Shown here: one piece after another, positions 34,412 through 41,373 of the stretch
How positions within the stretch are numbered: the stretch's first letter is position 1
Layout: each line of letters begins with the position of its first letter
Origin: DATHZQ01 sp963823505
GTDB lineage: Bacteria > Actinomycetota > Acidimicrobiia > Spongiisociales > UBA5794
Assembly: GCA_963823505.1 (NCBI GenBank)
Contig: CAWGLY010000008.1
Location: forward strand, 248,001 to 312,000
Direction: 5' to 3'
Length of the DNA: 64,000 nt
Position numbers and translations under genes: made by a program
The notes under the pieces: generated by a model
The model's input: the letters and a program-made list of their open reading frames with translations, nothing else
Told to the model about the DNA's origin: nothing
Database searches by the model: none

Positions 34412-34569
34412 GTGGAATCGGTCTTCGCCGATGACATCGGCGACTTGCGGCGGTCGGCATCCTGCGTGGATGCGACCCTCCTGCCTACGAGCACGCCTGC
34501 CCGACCCGATTCGTCACCCGTGCCCAGGTGGTGGCATTCCTCGAGCGTGTCGCCGAAATCGACCTTTGA
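34412..34569 (+). pseudogene. remnant of an SLH-like surface repeat
   Basis: Two short frames, joined by a -1 shift at 34447, read SVFADDIGDL then AAVGILRGCDPP, continuing to HACPTRFVTRAQVVAFLERV and a TGA at 34567. This is one complete repeat of the type seen three times in the surface protein at 12.6-13.1 kb (VFEADI..LA..GITKGC.PP...CP..VTRGQMAAFL). No signal peptide or other domain precedes it; the upstream neighbour is the amidotransferase gene, ending at 34342. It is the tail of a lost or truncated surface-protein gene. Confidence 0.65.
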
Positions 34570-34667
34570 CGGGCACCGGTGCAACACACCGCCGGCTTGG
34601 AGCGGGGACCCTGCTCACCCCGCACCGTGTCATGATTCTCCTGCTCAGGTGTCCTACCTCTACGCGT

Positions 34668-34703
34668 GCGGAGCCGGGGCCTGTGGTGGTGCCCCGGCTC
34701 CGC
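34668..34703. terminator. perfect 13-bp hairpin between convergent units
   Basis: Arms 34668-34680 and 34691-34703 pair perfectly around the loop CTGTGGTGGT. It stands between the amidotransferase/SLH remnant (plus strand) and the quinone reductase gene (minus strand) and can serve both. No clear T-tract. Confidence 0.75.
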
Positions 34704-34738
34704 CGCGTCGATGCCGCCCAGGAAGGGCCAACCCGCGG

Positions 34739-35710
34739 TCAACCGGGCAGGAGAAGGAGCTTGCCTGTGGTTCGTCGGCCCTCGAGGGCGCGATGAGCGT
34801 TTCGCGCCTCAGCCATCGGCCATCGATGGCCGATCCTGACGTCCAATTTCCCCGCCGCAACGGCACCGAGCACGGCACCGGCCCTGGCATCGAGTTCTTC
34901 ACGAGTGGCGATGTAGTCGAACAAGGTCGGGCGGGTGACGTACAGCGAGCCATGCCGGGCCAGAGCTCCGAGATCGAAGGGCTCGACGGGCCCGCTGGAT
35001 TGGCCGAACAGCACCATCATCCCTCGTTTGCGGAGCAGCTCGAGCCCCCGAGCGAACGTGGCGCGTCCCACGCCGTCGTAGATGACATCCAATGGGCGGG
35101 GCCCCGCGATCTCCTCGACTCGGGCGCCGAAGTCCGACGACTCGTACCGGATGATGTGGTCCGCCCCGGCACCGGCAGCCAGCGCGGCCTTCTCTTCGGT
35201 CGACACCGTGGTGAACACCTCTGCTCCCAGGTCCTTGGCCATCTGGATCAGGAGCAGACCGACACCACCGGCACCCGCGTGGACCAGACAGCGGTGACCT
35301 TCGCCGAGCGGGAACGTGCCGCGAGAGAGGTAGTGGGCGGTCATCCCCTGCAACATGACCGCCGCAGCCGATTCCGACGGCAACGCCCCAGGGATGGCAA
35401 CGGCCTGGCGTGCTGGGACGTTCACATACTCCGCATAGGAGCCCATGGCGTTCGTCCACGCAACCCGATCCCCGACACCGAACCCGACGGCGTCGGGGCC
35501 GACGGCTGCGACCACGCCCGCTCCTTCGAGGCCGGGTGTGAGCGGCAGCGCCATCGGATACAGCCCGGTGCGGTGATAGGTGTCGATGTAGTTGACCCCG
35601 GCTGCTTCCACCTGGACGAGGAGCTCGTCCGCAGCGGGGACCGGCGTCGCCACCTCGGTCCACTCCAATACCCCGGCGTCGCCGTGCTCACTGATCCGGA
35701 TGGCGTGCAT
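34739..35710 (-). CDS. quinone oxidoreductase (zinc-independent medium-chain reductase, NADPH-dependent)
   Basis: A 323-residue enzyme of the zeta-crystallin/QOR branch of the medium-chain dehydrogenases. It has AAGVNYIDTYHRTGLYPMALPLTPGLEGAG near the N-terminus, the AMGSYAEY loop, and the nucleotide-binding VHAGAGGVGLLLIQMAK. The zinc ligands of alcohol dehydrogenases are absent. Such enzymes reduce quinones by one electron using NADPH. ATG 35710 has GGGAGGAG upstream. A 24-bp palindrome separates it from the divergent methyltransferase gene. Confidence 0.9.
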   Translation of the reverse strand: MHAIRISEHGDAGVLEWTEVATPVPAADELLVQVEAAGVNYIDTYHRTGLYPMALPLTPGLEGAGVVAAVGPDAVGFGVGDRVAWTNAMGSYAEYVNVPARQAVAIPGALPSESAAAVMLQGMTAHYLSRGTFPLGEGHRCLVHAGAGGVGLLLIQMAKDLGAEVFTTVSTEEKAALAAGAGADHIIRYESSDFGARVEEIAGPRPLDVIYDGVGRATFARGLELLRKRGMMVLFGQSSGPVEPFDLGALARHGSLYVTRPTLFDYIATREELDARAGAVLGAVAAGKLDVRIGHRWPMAEARNAHRALEGRRTTGKLLLLPG

Positions 35711-35741
35711 GGACAATCTCCTCCCGATGGAACGCTCATTG

Positions 35742-35765
35742 AACCACGGCGCCGGCGCCGCGGTT
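35742..35765. promoter_or_regulatory. 24-bp near-perfect palindrome, candidate operator
   Basis: Half-sites 35742-35753 (AACCACGGCGCC) and 35754-35765 (GGCGCCGCGGTT) are complementary except for one base. It lies in the 108-base gap between the divergent quinone reductase and methyltransferase genes, 32 and 54 bases from their starts. It may be a shared regulator site; no regulator gene is adjacent. Confidence 0.45.
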
Positions 35766-35818
35766 CCCAGCGGCCCACTCCGATGCGGGCGGCGCCGGAC
35801 CTCTGCAAGAATCGGCGA

Positions 35819-36364
35819 ATGCCCGATGATTCCCCATGGCCCCGGTTGCGATCTGAGATCTATGCCTTCATCGGGCGCAACCCGAAGTCCAACCGGACCG
35901 TGGTTGCGGTTGCCGACCCGCAGCCCGACGACATCGCTCTCGACATCGGCTGCGGGCCGGGCGCCGCAGTGCGCAAGGCAGCCATGACGGCGCAGCGAGC
36001 CGTCGGTGTTGATCGCTCGGCACCGATGATCGAGATCGCGGCGAGGCGCTCTCGCTACCTCGCCAGCGTCCAGTTCACGGTCGCAGGGGCAGAGGCGCTC
36101 CCCTTCCCGGATGACACCTTCACCCTGGCGTGGACGATTCACGCCTTCCACCACTGGGAAGACCCTGCAGCCGGGATCGGAGAGGTGTTCCGGGTGCTCC
36201 GCAGCGGCGGACGGTTCCTGATTGCAGAGACCGAAACCAACGGGAATCACGGAATCACCCGGGACGGCGCCGACGAATTGGCTGAGAGACTGCAGTCGGC
36301 CGGGTTTGGTGCGTCCTCCGTCGTCAAGCACGGCAAACACCTCATCGTGACGGCCGTCTGCTGA
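35819..36364 (+). CDS. class I SAM-dependent methyltransferase
   Basis: A 181-residue enzyme with SAM motif I, ALDIGCGPGAAVRKAA, then VGVDRSAPMIEIAARR, the post-I region AEALPFPDDTFTLAWTIHAFHHWEDP and motif III VFRVLRSGGRFLIAET. It belongs to the UbiE/Methyltransf_11 type. The substrate is unknown. ATG 35819 is the best start (MPDDSPWPRLRSEIYAF); ATG 35784 is in frame. The preceding 1.4 kb of the same frame is open only by chance across the antisense gene. Confidence 0.85.
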   Translation: MPDDSPWPRLRSEIYAFIGRNPKSNRTVVAVADPQPDDIALDIGCGPGAAVRKAAMTAQRAVGVDRSAPMIEIAARRSRYLASVQFTVAGAEALPFPDDTFTLAWTIHAFHHWEDPAAGIGEVFRVLRSGGRFLIAETETNGNHGITRDGADELAERLQSAGFGASSVVKHGKHLIVTAVC

Positions 36365-36453
36365 GGCAGCGATGCGGTTGCCAGAAGTGGCCAAGTTCGC
36401 GAATTCCGCGCTAAGGTGCTCCCGCGGAGTCGAAGTGAGGGGCCAGAAGGGTC

Positions 36454-37416
36454 TTGCTCATTTTCGTCTTCACTCACCTCCTCGCGGTAGCTCTGGTCTC
36501 TGTCGTGCTGGTCTCCGATGGGGAGCACATCGTTGAATCCGGCGAGACGCTGGCCGACATTGCCCACGAGCACGGCGCCACCGTTGGCGACCTCGTCGAG
36601 GCGAACCACCTTTCCGACCCCAACCTGATCCGCGCAGGTGAAGTGCTTCGGGTGCCGTCGGCGGCCGGCGGGAACCCGGTCATTCACGTCGTGAAGTACG
36701 GCGAGACCCTCTCGCAGATCGCAAAGAACTACGGAAGCACGACGGCCGATGTCGCCGCCGCAAACGGCATCGTCAACCCAGATCGTATCTACTCGGGCAT
36801 GCAGCTCCAGGTCGATACCGCCTCTTCACCGCCGGCGGGCACATCGGGCCCGGCAGCCGGTGCCGGGACTCCCGTTGTCGTCGGCGATACGACGACCTAC
36901 ACGGTGGTGTACGGCGACACGCTGTCGGCGATTGCGCAGCGGTTCGAGACAACGGGACGCCAACTCGTGAAGCTCAACGATCTCGCCAACCCCAGTCTCC
37001 TGCGAGCAGGCCAGACGCTCAGGGTTCCAGGTAACGCCTTCACCTGCCCTCTCGCAACGTCCTGGTACACCAACGACTGGCACACCCCGAGAGCGGGCGG
37101 AAGGCTTCATCTGGGTACCGACATGTTTGCGGCTGAGGGAACAGCCGTCGTTGCTCCGGTTTCCGGGGTTGTCGAGCAGATCGACGGAACCCGCGGCGGG
37201 CTGCAGTTCTGGCTCTACGGCGACGATGGCAATCTGTACATCGGCACCCACCTCTCCGCCTACGGCGTTGCTGGGGACGTCAACGCCGGAGATGTCCTCG
37301 GTCGTGTTGGGCGCACGGGCAACGCGAAGTCGACGCCGCCCCACCTGCATTTCGAGATCATCGTCGGCGGTGCCGAGGTGAATCCTTTCCTCACGCTCCA
37401 AGCCAACGGCTGCTGA
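36454..37416 (+). CDS. LysM-repeat M23 family metallopeptidase (cell-wall endopeptidase)
   Basis: A 320-residue exported protein. An N-terminal hydrophobic segment (LIFVFTHLLAVALVSVVLV) acts as signal or anchor. Three LysM domains follow (HIVESGETLADIAHEHGATVGDLVEAN, HVVKYGETLSQIAKNYG, YTVVYGDTLSAIAQRFE), then the zinc peptidase domain with RLHLGTDMFAAEGT (zinc ligands His and Asp) and PPHLHFEIIVGG. It should bind and cut peptidoglycan cross-links. The start is probably TTG 36454, preceded by AGAAGG. Just downstream, the convergent sulfotransferase-like gene ends, by one reading, eight bases away. Confidence 0.88.
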   Translation: MLIFVFTHLLAVALVSVVLVSDGEHIVESGETLADIAHEHGATVGDLVEANHLSDPNLIRAGEVLRVPSAAGGNPVIHVVKYGETLSQIAKNYGSTTADVAAANGIVNPDRIYSGMQLQVDTASSPPAGTSGPAAGAGTPVVVGDTTTYTVVYGDTLSAIAQRFETTGRQLVKLNDLANPSLLRAGQTLRVPGNAFTCPLATSWYTNDWHTPRAGGRLHLGTDMFAAEGTAVVAPVSGVVEQIDGTRGGLQFWLYGDDGNLYIGTHLSAYGVAGDVNAGDVLGRVGRTGNAKSTPPHLHFEIIVGGAEVNPFLTLQANGC

Positions 37417-37423
37417 GGCCGGC

Positions 37424-38154
37424 CTACCGCGGGCGCGGATCGTGTACTCGAACAGCCTGGCGTAGGCAGGCTTGCATTGCTCCAACAGGGGTTCGAGGTG
37501 TTTCGGGAACGGCACCGCTGGCGGCCGGTAGGGCGCAAACCCGGTGGAGCGGTGCAAATTCCCATACCAATGGGAGGCCCACACCCCGTCCTCCGGCTTG
37601 GGGCCGGCGGGCCACGACAGCATTCCGTCGTAGAACGGGATGGCGAGCCGCTCGCACAATTCGCCGAGCACGAAGCGCGGGTCTCTCAGGATCTCGGTCG
37701 AGTCGAGCACGATGGGCTCGACCCCGGTTGCGATGAGATGTTCCAGCATGCGCACTTGACTGGGCAGCCCTGTCGCCTCGACGTCGGCGTCCGGGAGGCC
37801 CTTCGTGAGCGACACCAGCATATGTCTCGGGTCTCGGGTCAGGAGCACGTTCGTCAGTGGATCCACGACGCTGATCTCGAGGCCAACGAGGTGGTGGGCC
37901 ATGTTCTTGAAGAAACGAACGGGGGTTGCGCATTCGCCCATGAGCACGTCGGCAACGACGCGGGCTCCATCGGCGTCCTGTGCGGCCAGGACGTCGTCGC
38001 GTCCAGGGTGGTCCAGACCCGTGACGGTGAGGTAGTGCGCATACAGCGGTTCGTCTACCACGGCGGTGTCGGGCCGCTGCCGGAACGCGTACATCAGGGC
38101 CGTCGAGATGTTGCGAGGCCCTGACCACATCGAGAGGCGAAGACAGTCGCTCAT
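37424..38154 (-). CDS. sulfotransferase-like P-loop protein (stop probably displaced by one base)
   Basis: The ATG at 38154 overlaps the stop of the aminotransferase gene. The N-terminus MWSGPRNISTALMYAF carries the P-loop-like PSB motif of sulfotransferase-family proteins. EISVVDPLTNVLLTRDPRHMLVSL gives the second nucleotide-binding region. The useful similarity ends at FEYTIRA. There, one missing C in a GCCC run would produce a TAG at 37426-37424 (natural end, about 243 residues, eight bases from the M23 stop). As given, the frame stays open to 36826, antisense to the M23 gene, which looks spurious. In plants a similar domain is, as far as I recall, fused to a class IV aminotransferase like the one encoded next door. 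Confidence 0.75.
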
Positions 38155-39059
38155 GCCACGGCCGCATCGATGGCTTCGGTGTAGGCCGCGGCGAGACGAG
38201 CGGTGACAGGACCTTTGACCCCGGCCCCGATCGTCCGCCCGTCGACCTTCACCACGGGCGTGAGACCGCCGAAGGTGCCGGTGACAAACGCCTCCTCGGC
38301 GGAGTAGACGTCTGTGAGGCTGAAGTCTCGTTGCCGGGCAACCAGGCCGAGCTCCGCACACAGCTCGATCACCAGCCGTCTGGTGATGCCGTTGAGACAG
38401 TGCAAGCCGGTCGAAGTCCACACCTCGCCGTGGCGCACGATGAAGAAGTTGGTCGAGTTGCACGTGGCCACCGCACCGTGGGTGTCCAGCATCAATGCCT
38501 CGTCTGCTCCTGCGCTGAGCGCCTGGATCAAGGCGACCACCTCGTGGAGCTTGCTGTGGCAGTTGAGTCGTTGATCGAGAGTGTCTGGCGGAGGGCGCCT
38601 CACCGTCGACGTGAACAGCTCGATGCCTTCGGCCCCAACCGCCGGGTCAGCCTTCTTGTGCTCCGCGATCACGACGATCGTGGGGCCGCCGACGACGAGA
38701 GCGGGATGCTGGGCCGGGGTCTTCTTGACGCCGCGGGTCACCATGAGCCGTACATGCACGTCCGAGGTCATCCCGTTGCGATCCACCGTCTCCCTCAAGA
38801 CACCGGCCAGTTGGTCTCTGGTCATGCCGATGTCGAGACCGATGGCGGCAGCACCTTCAAAAAGGCGATCCAAGTGCAGCTCGAGGTGCACAAATCTGCC
38901 GTTGTGAAGCCGCAACCCCTCCCACACTCCATCGCCAACGACGAATCCGCTGTCGAACACGGAGACCTTGGCGTCGTCGCGCCGGAAGAACTGGCCGTTG
39001 ACGTAGATATCGATGCCGGCGTTCCGGGGATCTGGGATGGCCTGGTGGGTCTTTGCCAT
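38151..39059 (-). CDS. class IV PLP-dependent aminotransferase (branched-chain or D-amino-acid type)
   Basis: A 302-residue fold-type IV enzyme. The catalytic Lys is in RLNCHSKLHEVVALIQA, and the phosphate-binding region is CNSTNFFIVRHGEVWT with NGITRRLVIEL. GDGVWEGLRLHNGRFVHLELHLDRL and EEAFVTGTFGGLTPVV are typical of the BCAT/DAAT/ADC-lyase family. It is hard to choose between branched-chain aminotransferase and D-amino-acid aminotransferase from sequence alone. It is translationally coupled to the sulfotransferase-like gene (ATGA overlap), so both probably act on one metabolite. Confidence 0.85.
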   Translation of the reverse strand: MAKTHQAIPDPRNAGIDIYVNGQFFRRDDAKVSVFDSGFVVGDGVWEGLRLHNGRFVHLELHLDRLFEGAAAIGLDIGMTRDQLAGVLRETVDRNGMTSDVHVRLMVTRGVKKTPAQHPALVVGGPTIVVIAEHKKADPAVGAEGIELFTSTVRRPPPDTLDQRLNCHSKLHEVVALIQALSAGADEALMLDTHGAVATCNSTNFFIVRHGEVWTSTGLHCLNGITRRLVIELCAELGLVARQRDFSLTDVYSAEEAFVTGTFGGLTPVVKVDGRTIGAGVKGPVTARLAAAYTEAIDAAVA

Positions 39060-39179
39060 GATCGGGAGACTAGGGACTGTCGATCAATGCCGGCTTGCGC
39101 TCTTCGCGGAGGTCGTGAGCATGGGTGGCTCGGCCGTGGGCGCCTGCGCGCCGGCCTCCGGGATCGGCCGGGCCCAAGC

Positions 39180-39977
39180 TCACAGGTGCGCCAAGAAGTC
39201 GAGCATCGCATTCAAGACGGCGTTGGGGTTTTCGGTCATCATCGTGTGGCCGGAAGCGTGAATGGTTTCGACTCGGGCGTGGAGCATCGCCTCCCGGAGT
39301 GGTGCAGCGTTGCGGACCGGTGTCATCATGTCGCGCTCGGCGAGAAGTATCAGCGTTGGGCACGTGACGGCTGCGGCGGCCTCGGCGGCGTTGACGTATC
39401 CGGAGCTGGCCCGCAGATCTGAGGCGATGACGGCTGGGTCGGTCCGCTCCATGAGTCGCATCCCTGATTCTCGAAGGGTCAGGCCAGGGGTCGGGTGGCG
39501 GCCGAGATGGGCCGACGGGGCGAGGCCCCACGACACCATGAGATCTATGGCCGCATGGTCGCCCGCGTCCGCCGCCGCTTGCATCTCAGGATGGACGGGC
39601 ATCGTCGCCGCCGTCCCCATGAGCGTGAGTGACGCCACCAGCTCCGGCCGCTTCGCCGCGAGCTCGAGCGCAATCAACGAACCCATGCTGTGGCCCGCCA
39701 CGTGGGCAGGCCCACCCCCTGCGGCCCCGATCAGCCGGTACGCCCAGACCGCATACTCCTCCACCGAAAGCGGCGCCGGACCCTCGCTCCTTCCATGACC
39801 GGGGAGGTCGGGTGCACAGACGGAATAGCCGCCATGGGCAAGCGCCCGCATGGTGAGCGACCACACGGTGTGATCCATTCCGGCCCCGTGCAGCAGCACG
39901 AGCAGTGGCCGGCCGGGATCGAGCGGGCGACCACCTGTAGCGATCCGCACGGTCTTGCGATCGACGACGAGTTCCAT
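39180..39977 (-). CDS. alpha/beta-hydrolase
   Basis: A 265-residue alpha/beta-hydrolase with a complete triad: nucleophile Ser in GHSMGS, Asp in LAERDMMTP, and His in HASGHTMM. The oxyanion-hole HGAGMDHTVW follows strand 3. It resembles esterases and proline-iminopeptidase-like hydrolases. The start lies one base after the metY stop, so the two genes form an operon; a role in thioester or ester metabolism tied to MetY is only a guess. It is not a homoserine acetyltransferase (MetX) by length or motifs. Confidence 0.85.
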   Translation of the reverse strand: MELVVDRKTVRIATGGRPLDPGRPLLVLLHGAGMDHTVWSLTMRALAHGGYSVCAPDLPGHGRSEGPAPLSVEEYAVWAYRLIGAAGGGPAHVAGHSMGSLIALELAAKRPELVASLTLMGTAATMPVHPEMQAAADAGDHAAIDLMVSWGLAPSAHLGRHPTPGLTLRESGMRLMERTDPAVIASDLRASSGYVNAAEAAAAVTCPTLILLAERDMMTPVRNAAPLREAMLHARVETIHASGHTMMTENPNAVLNAMLDFLAHL

Positions 39978-39978
39978 C

Positions 39979-41274
39979 TCAGCTCCGCTGCGAGGCGCGC
40001 AACGCCTTGGCGAGATCTCTCACCAGGTCGTCTGCGTCCTCCAGGCCGATGGAGAGGCGGACGAGCTCTTCACCGATGCCTGCGGCCCCGAGCTCTTCGG
40101 GCGACATCGTGGCATGCGTCGTGCTGGCCGGGTGGATCACCAGGGATTTGGCGTCGCCGACATTGGCGAGATGGGAGAAGACCTCGAGCCGCTCGATGAA
40201 GGCCTTGCCCGCACGACGCCCGCCTTTGATCCCAAAACTGAAGATGGCCCCCGCGCCGCGCGGCAGCAGGCGCTGGGCGAGGTCGTGGTCGGGATGGGAC
40301 GGGAGCTCCGGGTAGGCGATCCATTCCACCGCCTCCGACTCGGCGAGGAAGGCAATGACCTTGCGGGTGTTGGCGACGTGCCTGTCCATTCGCACCGACA
40401 ACGTTTCTACTCCCTGGAGGAGGTAGAAGGCGGTTGCAGGGGCCATAGCTGCGCCGAAGTCGCGCAACCCTTCGACCCGCGCTCTGGTCACCATGGCCTG
40501 CGTGCCGAACTCCTCGGCGAAGCGGAGGCCGTGGTAGCTGGGGTACGGCTCGGTCATCGTCGGGAACTTGCCAGATGCCTCCCAGTCGAACGTACCTCCG
40601 TCGATCAGGACGCCACCGAGGGCGATGCCGTGCCCGCCGACGAACTTGGTGAGCGAGTGGGTGACGATGTCGGCGCCGTGCTCGAACGGTCGAAACAGGT
40701 ACGGCGTGGCGAAGGTGTTGTCGATCAGCACCGGGATCGCCGCGTCGTGGGCGATGGTGGACACGGCGTCGAGGTCGAGCACCTCCAGTCCTGGGTTGCC
40801 GAGCGTTTCCCCCACCACCAACCGCGTGCTGTCTCGAATGGCATCCCTGACGCCGTCATGATCGCGAGGGTGGACGAACGTCGCTTCGATGCCGAATCGC
40901 GGCAGCGTCTGAGCAAAGAGGTTGCGGGTGCCACCGTAAACGGACTGGGAGCAGACGATGTGGTCGCCGGCGCTCAAGAGCGTGGCGACGGCGAGGTGGA
41001 GGGCGGCCTGACCCGATGCGGCGCACACGGCGCCCACCCCGCCCTCGAGCGCAGCCATCCGTTCCTCGAGCACGGCGACTGTGGGATTGGAGATCCGGCT
41101 GTAGATGTGCCCGTGCCGTTCGAGGTTGAACAACCCTGCCGCATGGTCGACGTCGGGGAACAGGTAGGAGGTCGTCTGGTAGATGGGGACCGCCCGCGCC
41201 CCGAAGTCCGCGTCGGGTGTGTGGCCAGCGTGCAGCGCGATCGTGTCGAAGTTGGGGATTCCAGCGTCGGCCAT
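39979..41274 (-). CDS. metY: O-acetylhomoserine aminocarboxypropyltransferase / sulfhydrylase
   Basis: A 431-residue Cys/Met-metabolism PLP enzyme. The PLP Lys is in HSLTKFVGGHGIALGG, and FDTIALHAGH at the start, PIYQTTSYLF, YSRISNPT and VIHPASTTHATM are typical of MetY. It makes homocysteine from O-acetylhomoserine and sulfide. No SAM-riboswitch pattern was found in the 54 bases between the start and the upstream terminator. The hydrolase gene follows after one base. Confidence 0.9.
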   Translation of the reverse strand: MADAGIPNFDTIALHAGHTPDADFGARAVPIYQTTSYLFPDVDHAAGLFNLERHGHIYSRISNPTVAVLEERMAALEGGVGAVCAASGQAALHLAVATLLSAGDHIVCSQSVYGGTRNLFAQTLPRFGIEATFVHPRDHDGVRDAIRDSTRLVVGETLGNPGLEVLDLDAVSTIAHDAAIPVLIDNTFATPYLFRPFEHGADIVTHSLTKFVGGHGIALGGVLIDGGTFDWEASGKFPTMTEPYPSYHGLRFAEEFGTQAMVTRARVEGLRDFGAAMAPATAFYLLQGVETLSVRMDRHVANTRKVIAFLAESEAVEWIAYPELPSHPDHDLAQRLLPRGAGAIFSFGIKGGRRAGKAFIERLEVFSHLANVGDAKSLVIHPASTTHATMSPEELGAAGIGEELVRLSIGLEDADDLVRDLAKALRASQRS

Positions 41275-41328
41275 GGCGATTCACACTACTGCGGATGCCA
41301 TGCGGGGAGGTCTCGAGCGGTTGGCGCC

Positions 41329-41356
41329 TGCGGGACCCGAGTGATCGGGCCCCGCA
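41329..41356. terminator. terminator hairpin between the ABC exporter operon and metY
   Basis: Arms TGCGGGACCCGA (41329-41340) and TCGGGCCCCGCA (41345-41356) form a 12-bp stem with one G-T pair and the loop GTGA. It lies just after the permease stop (41374) on the minus strand, so it should end the two-gene exporter unit. Confidence 0.7.
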
Positions 41357-41373
41357 AGCGATGCCGAAAGCGC

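Noticed and set aside
34412..35818. long plus-strand frame running into the methyltransferase gene
   Set aside because: Most of it is antisense to the quinone reductase gene and crosses a terminator; the methyltransferase homology starts at 35819.
41275..41373. SAM riboswitch upstream of metY
   Set aside because: Only a terminator hairpin and a short spacer are present; none of the SAM-I, II or IV cores could be recognised.
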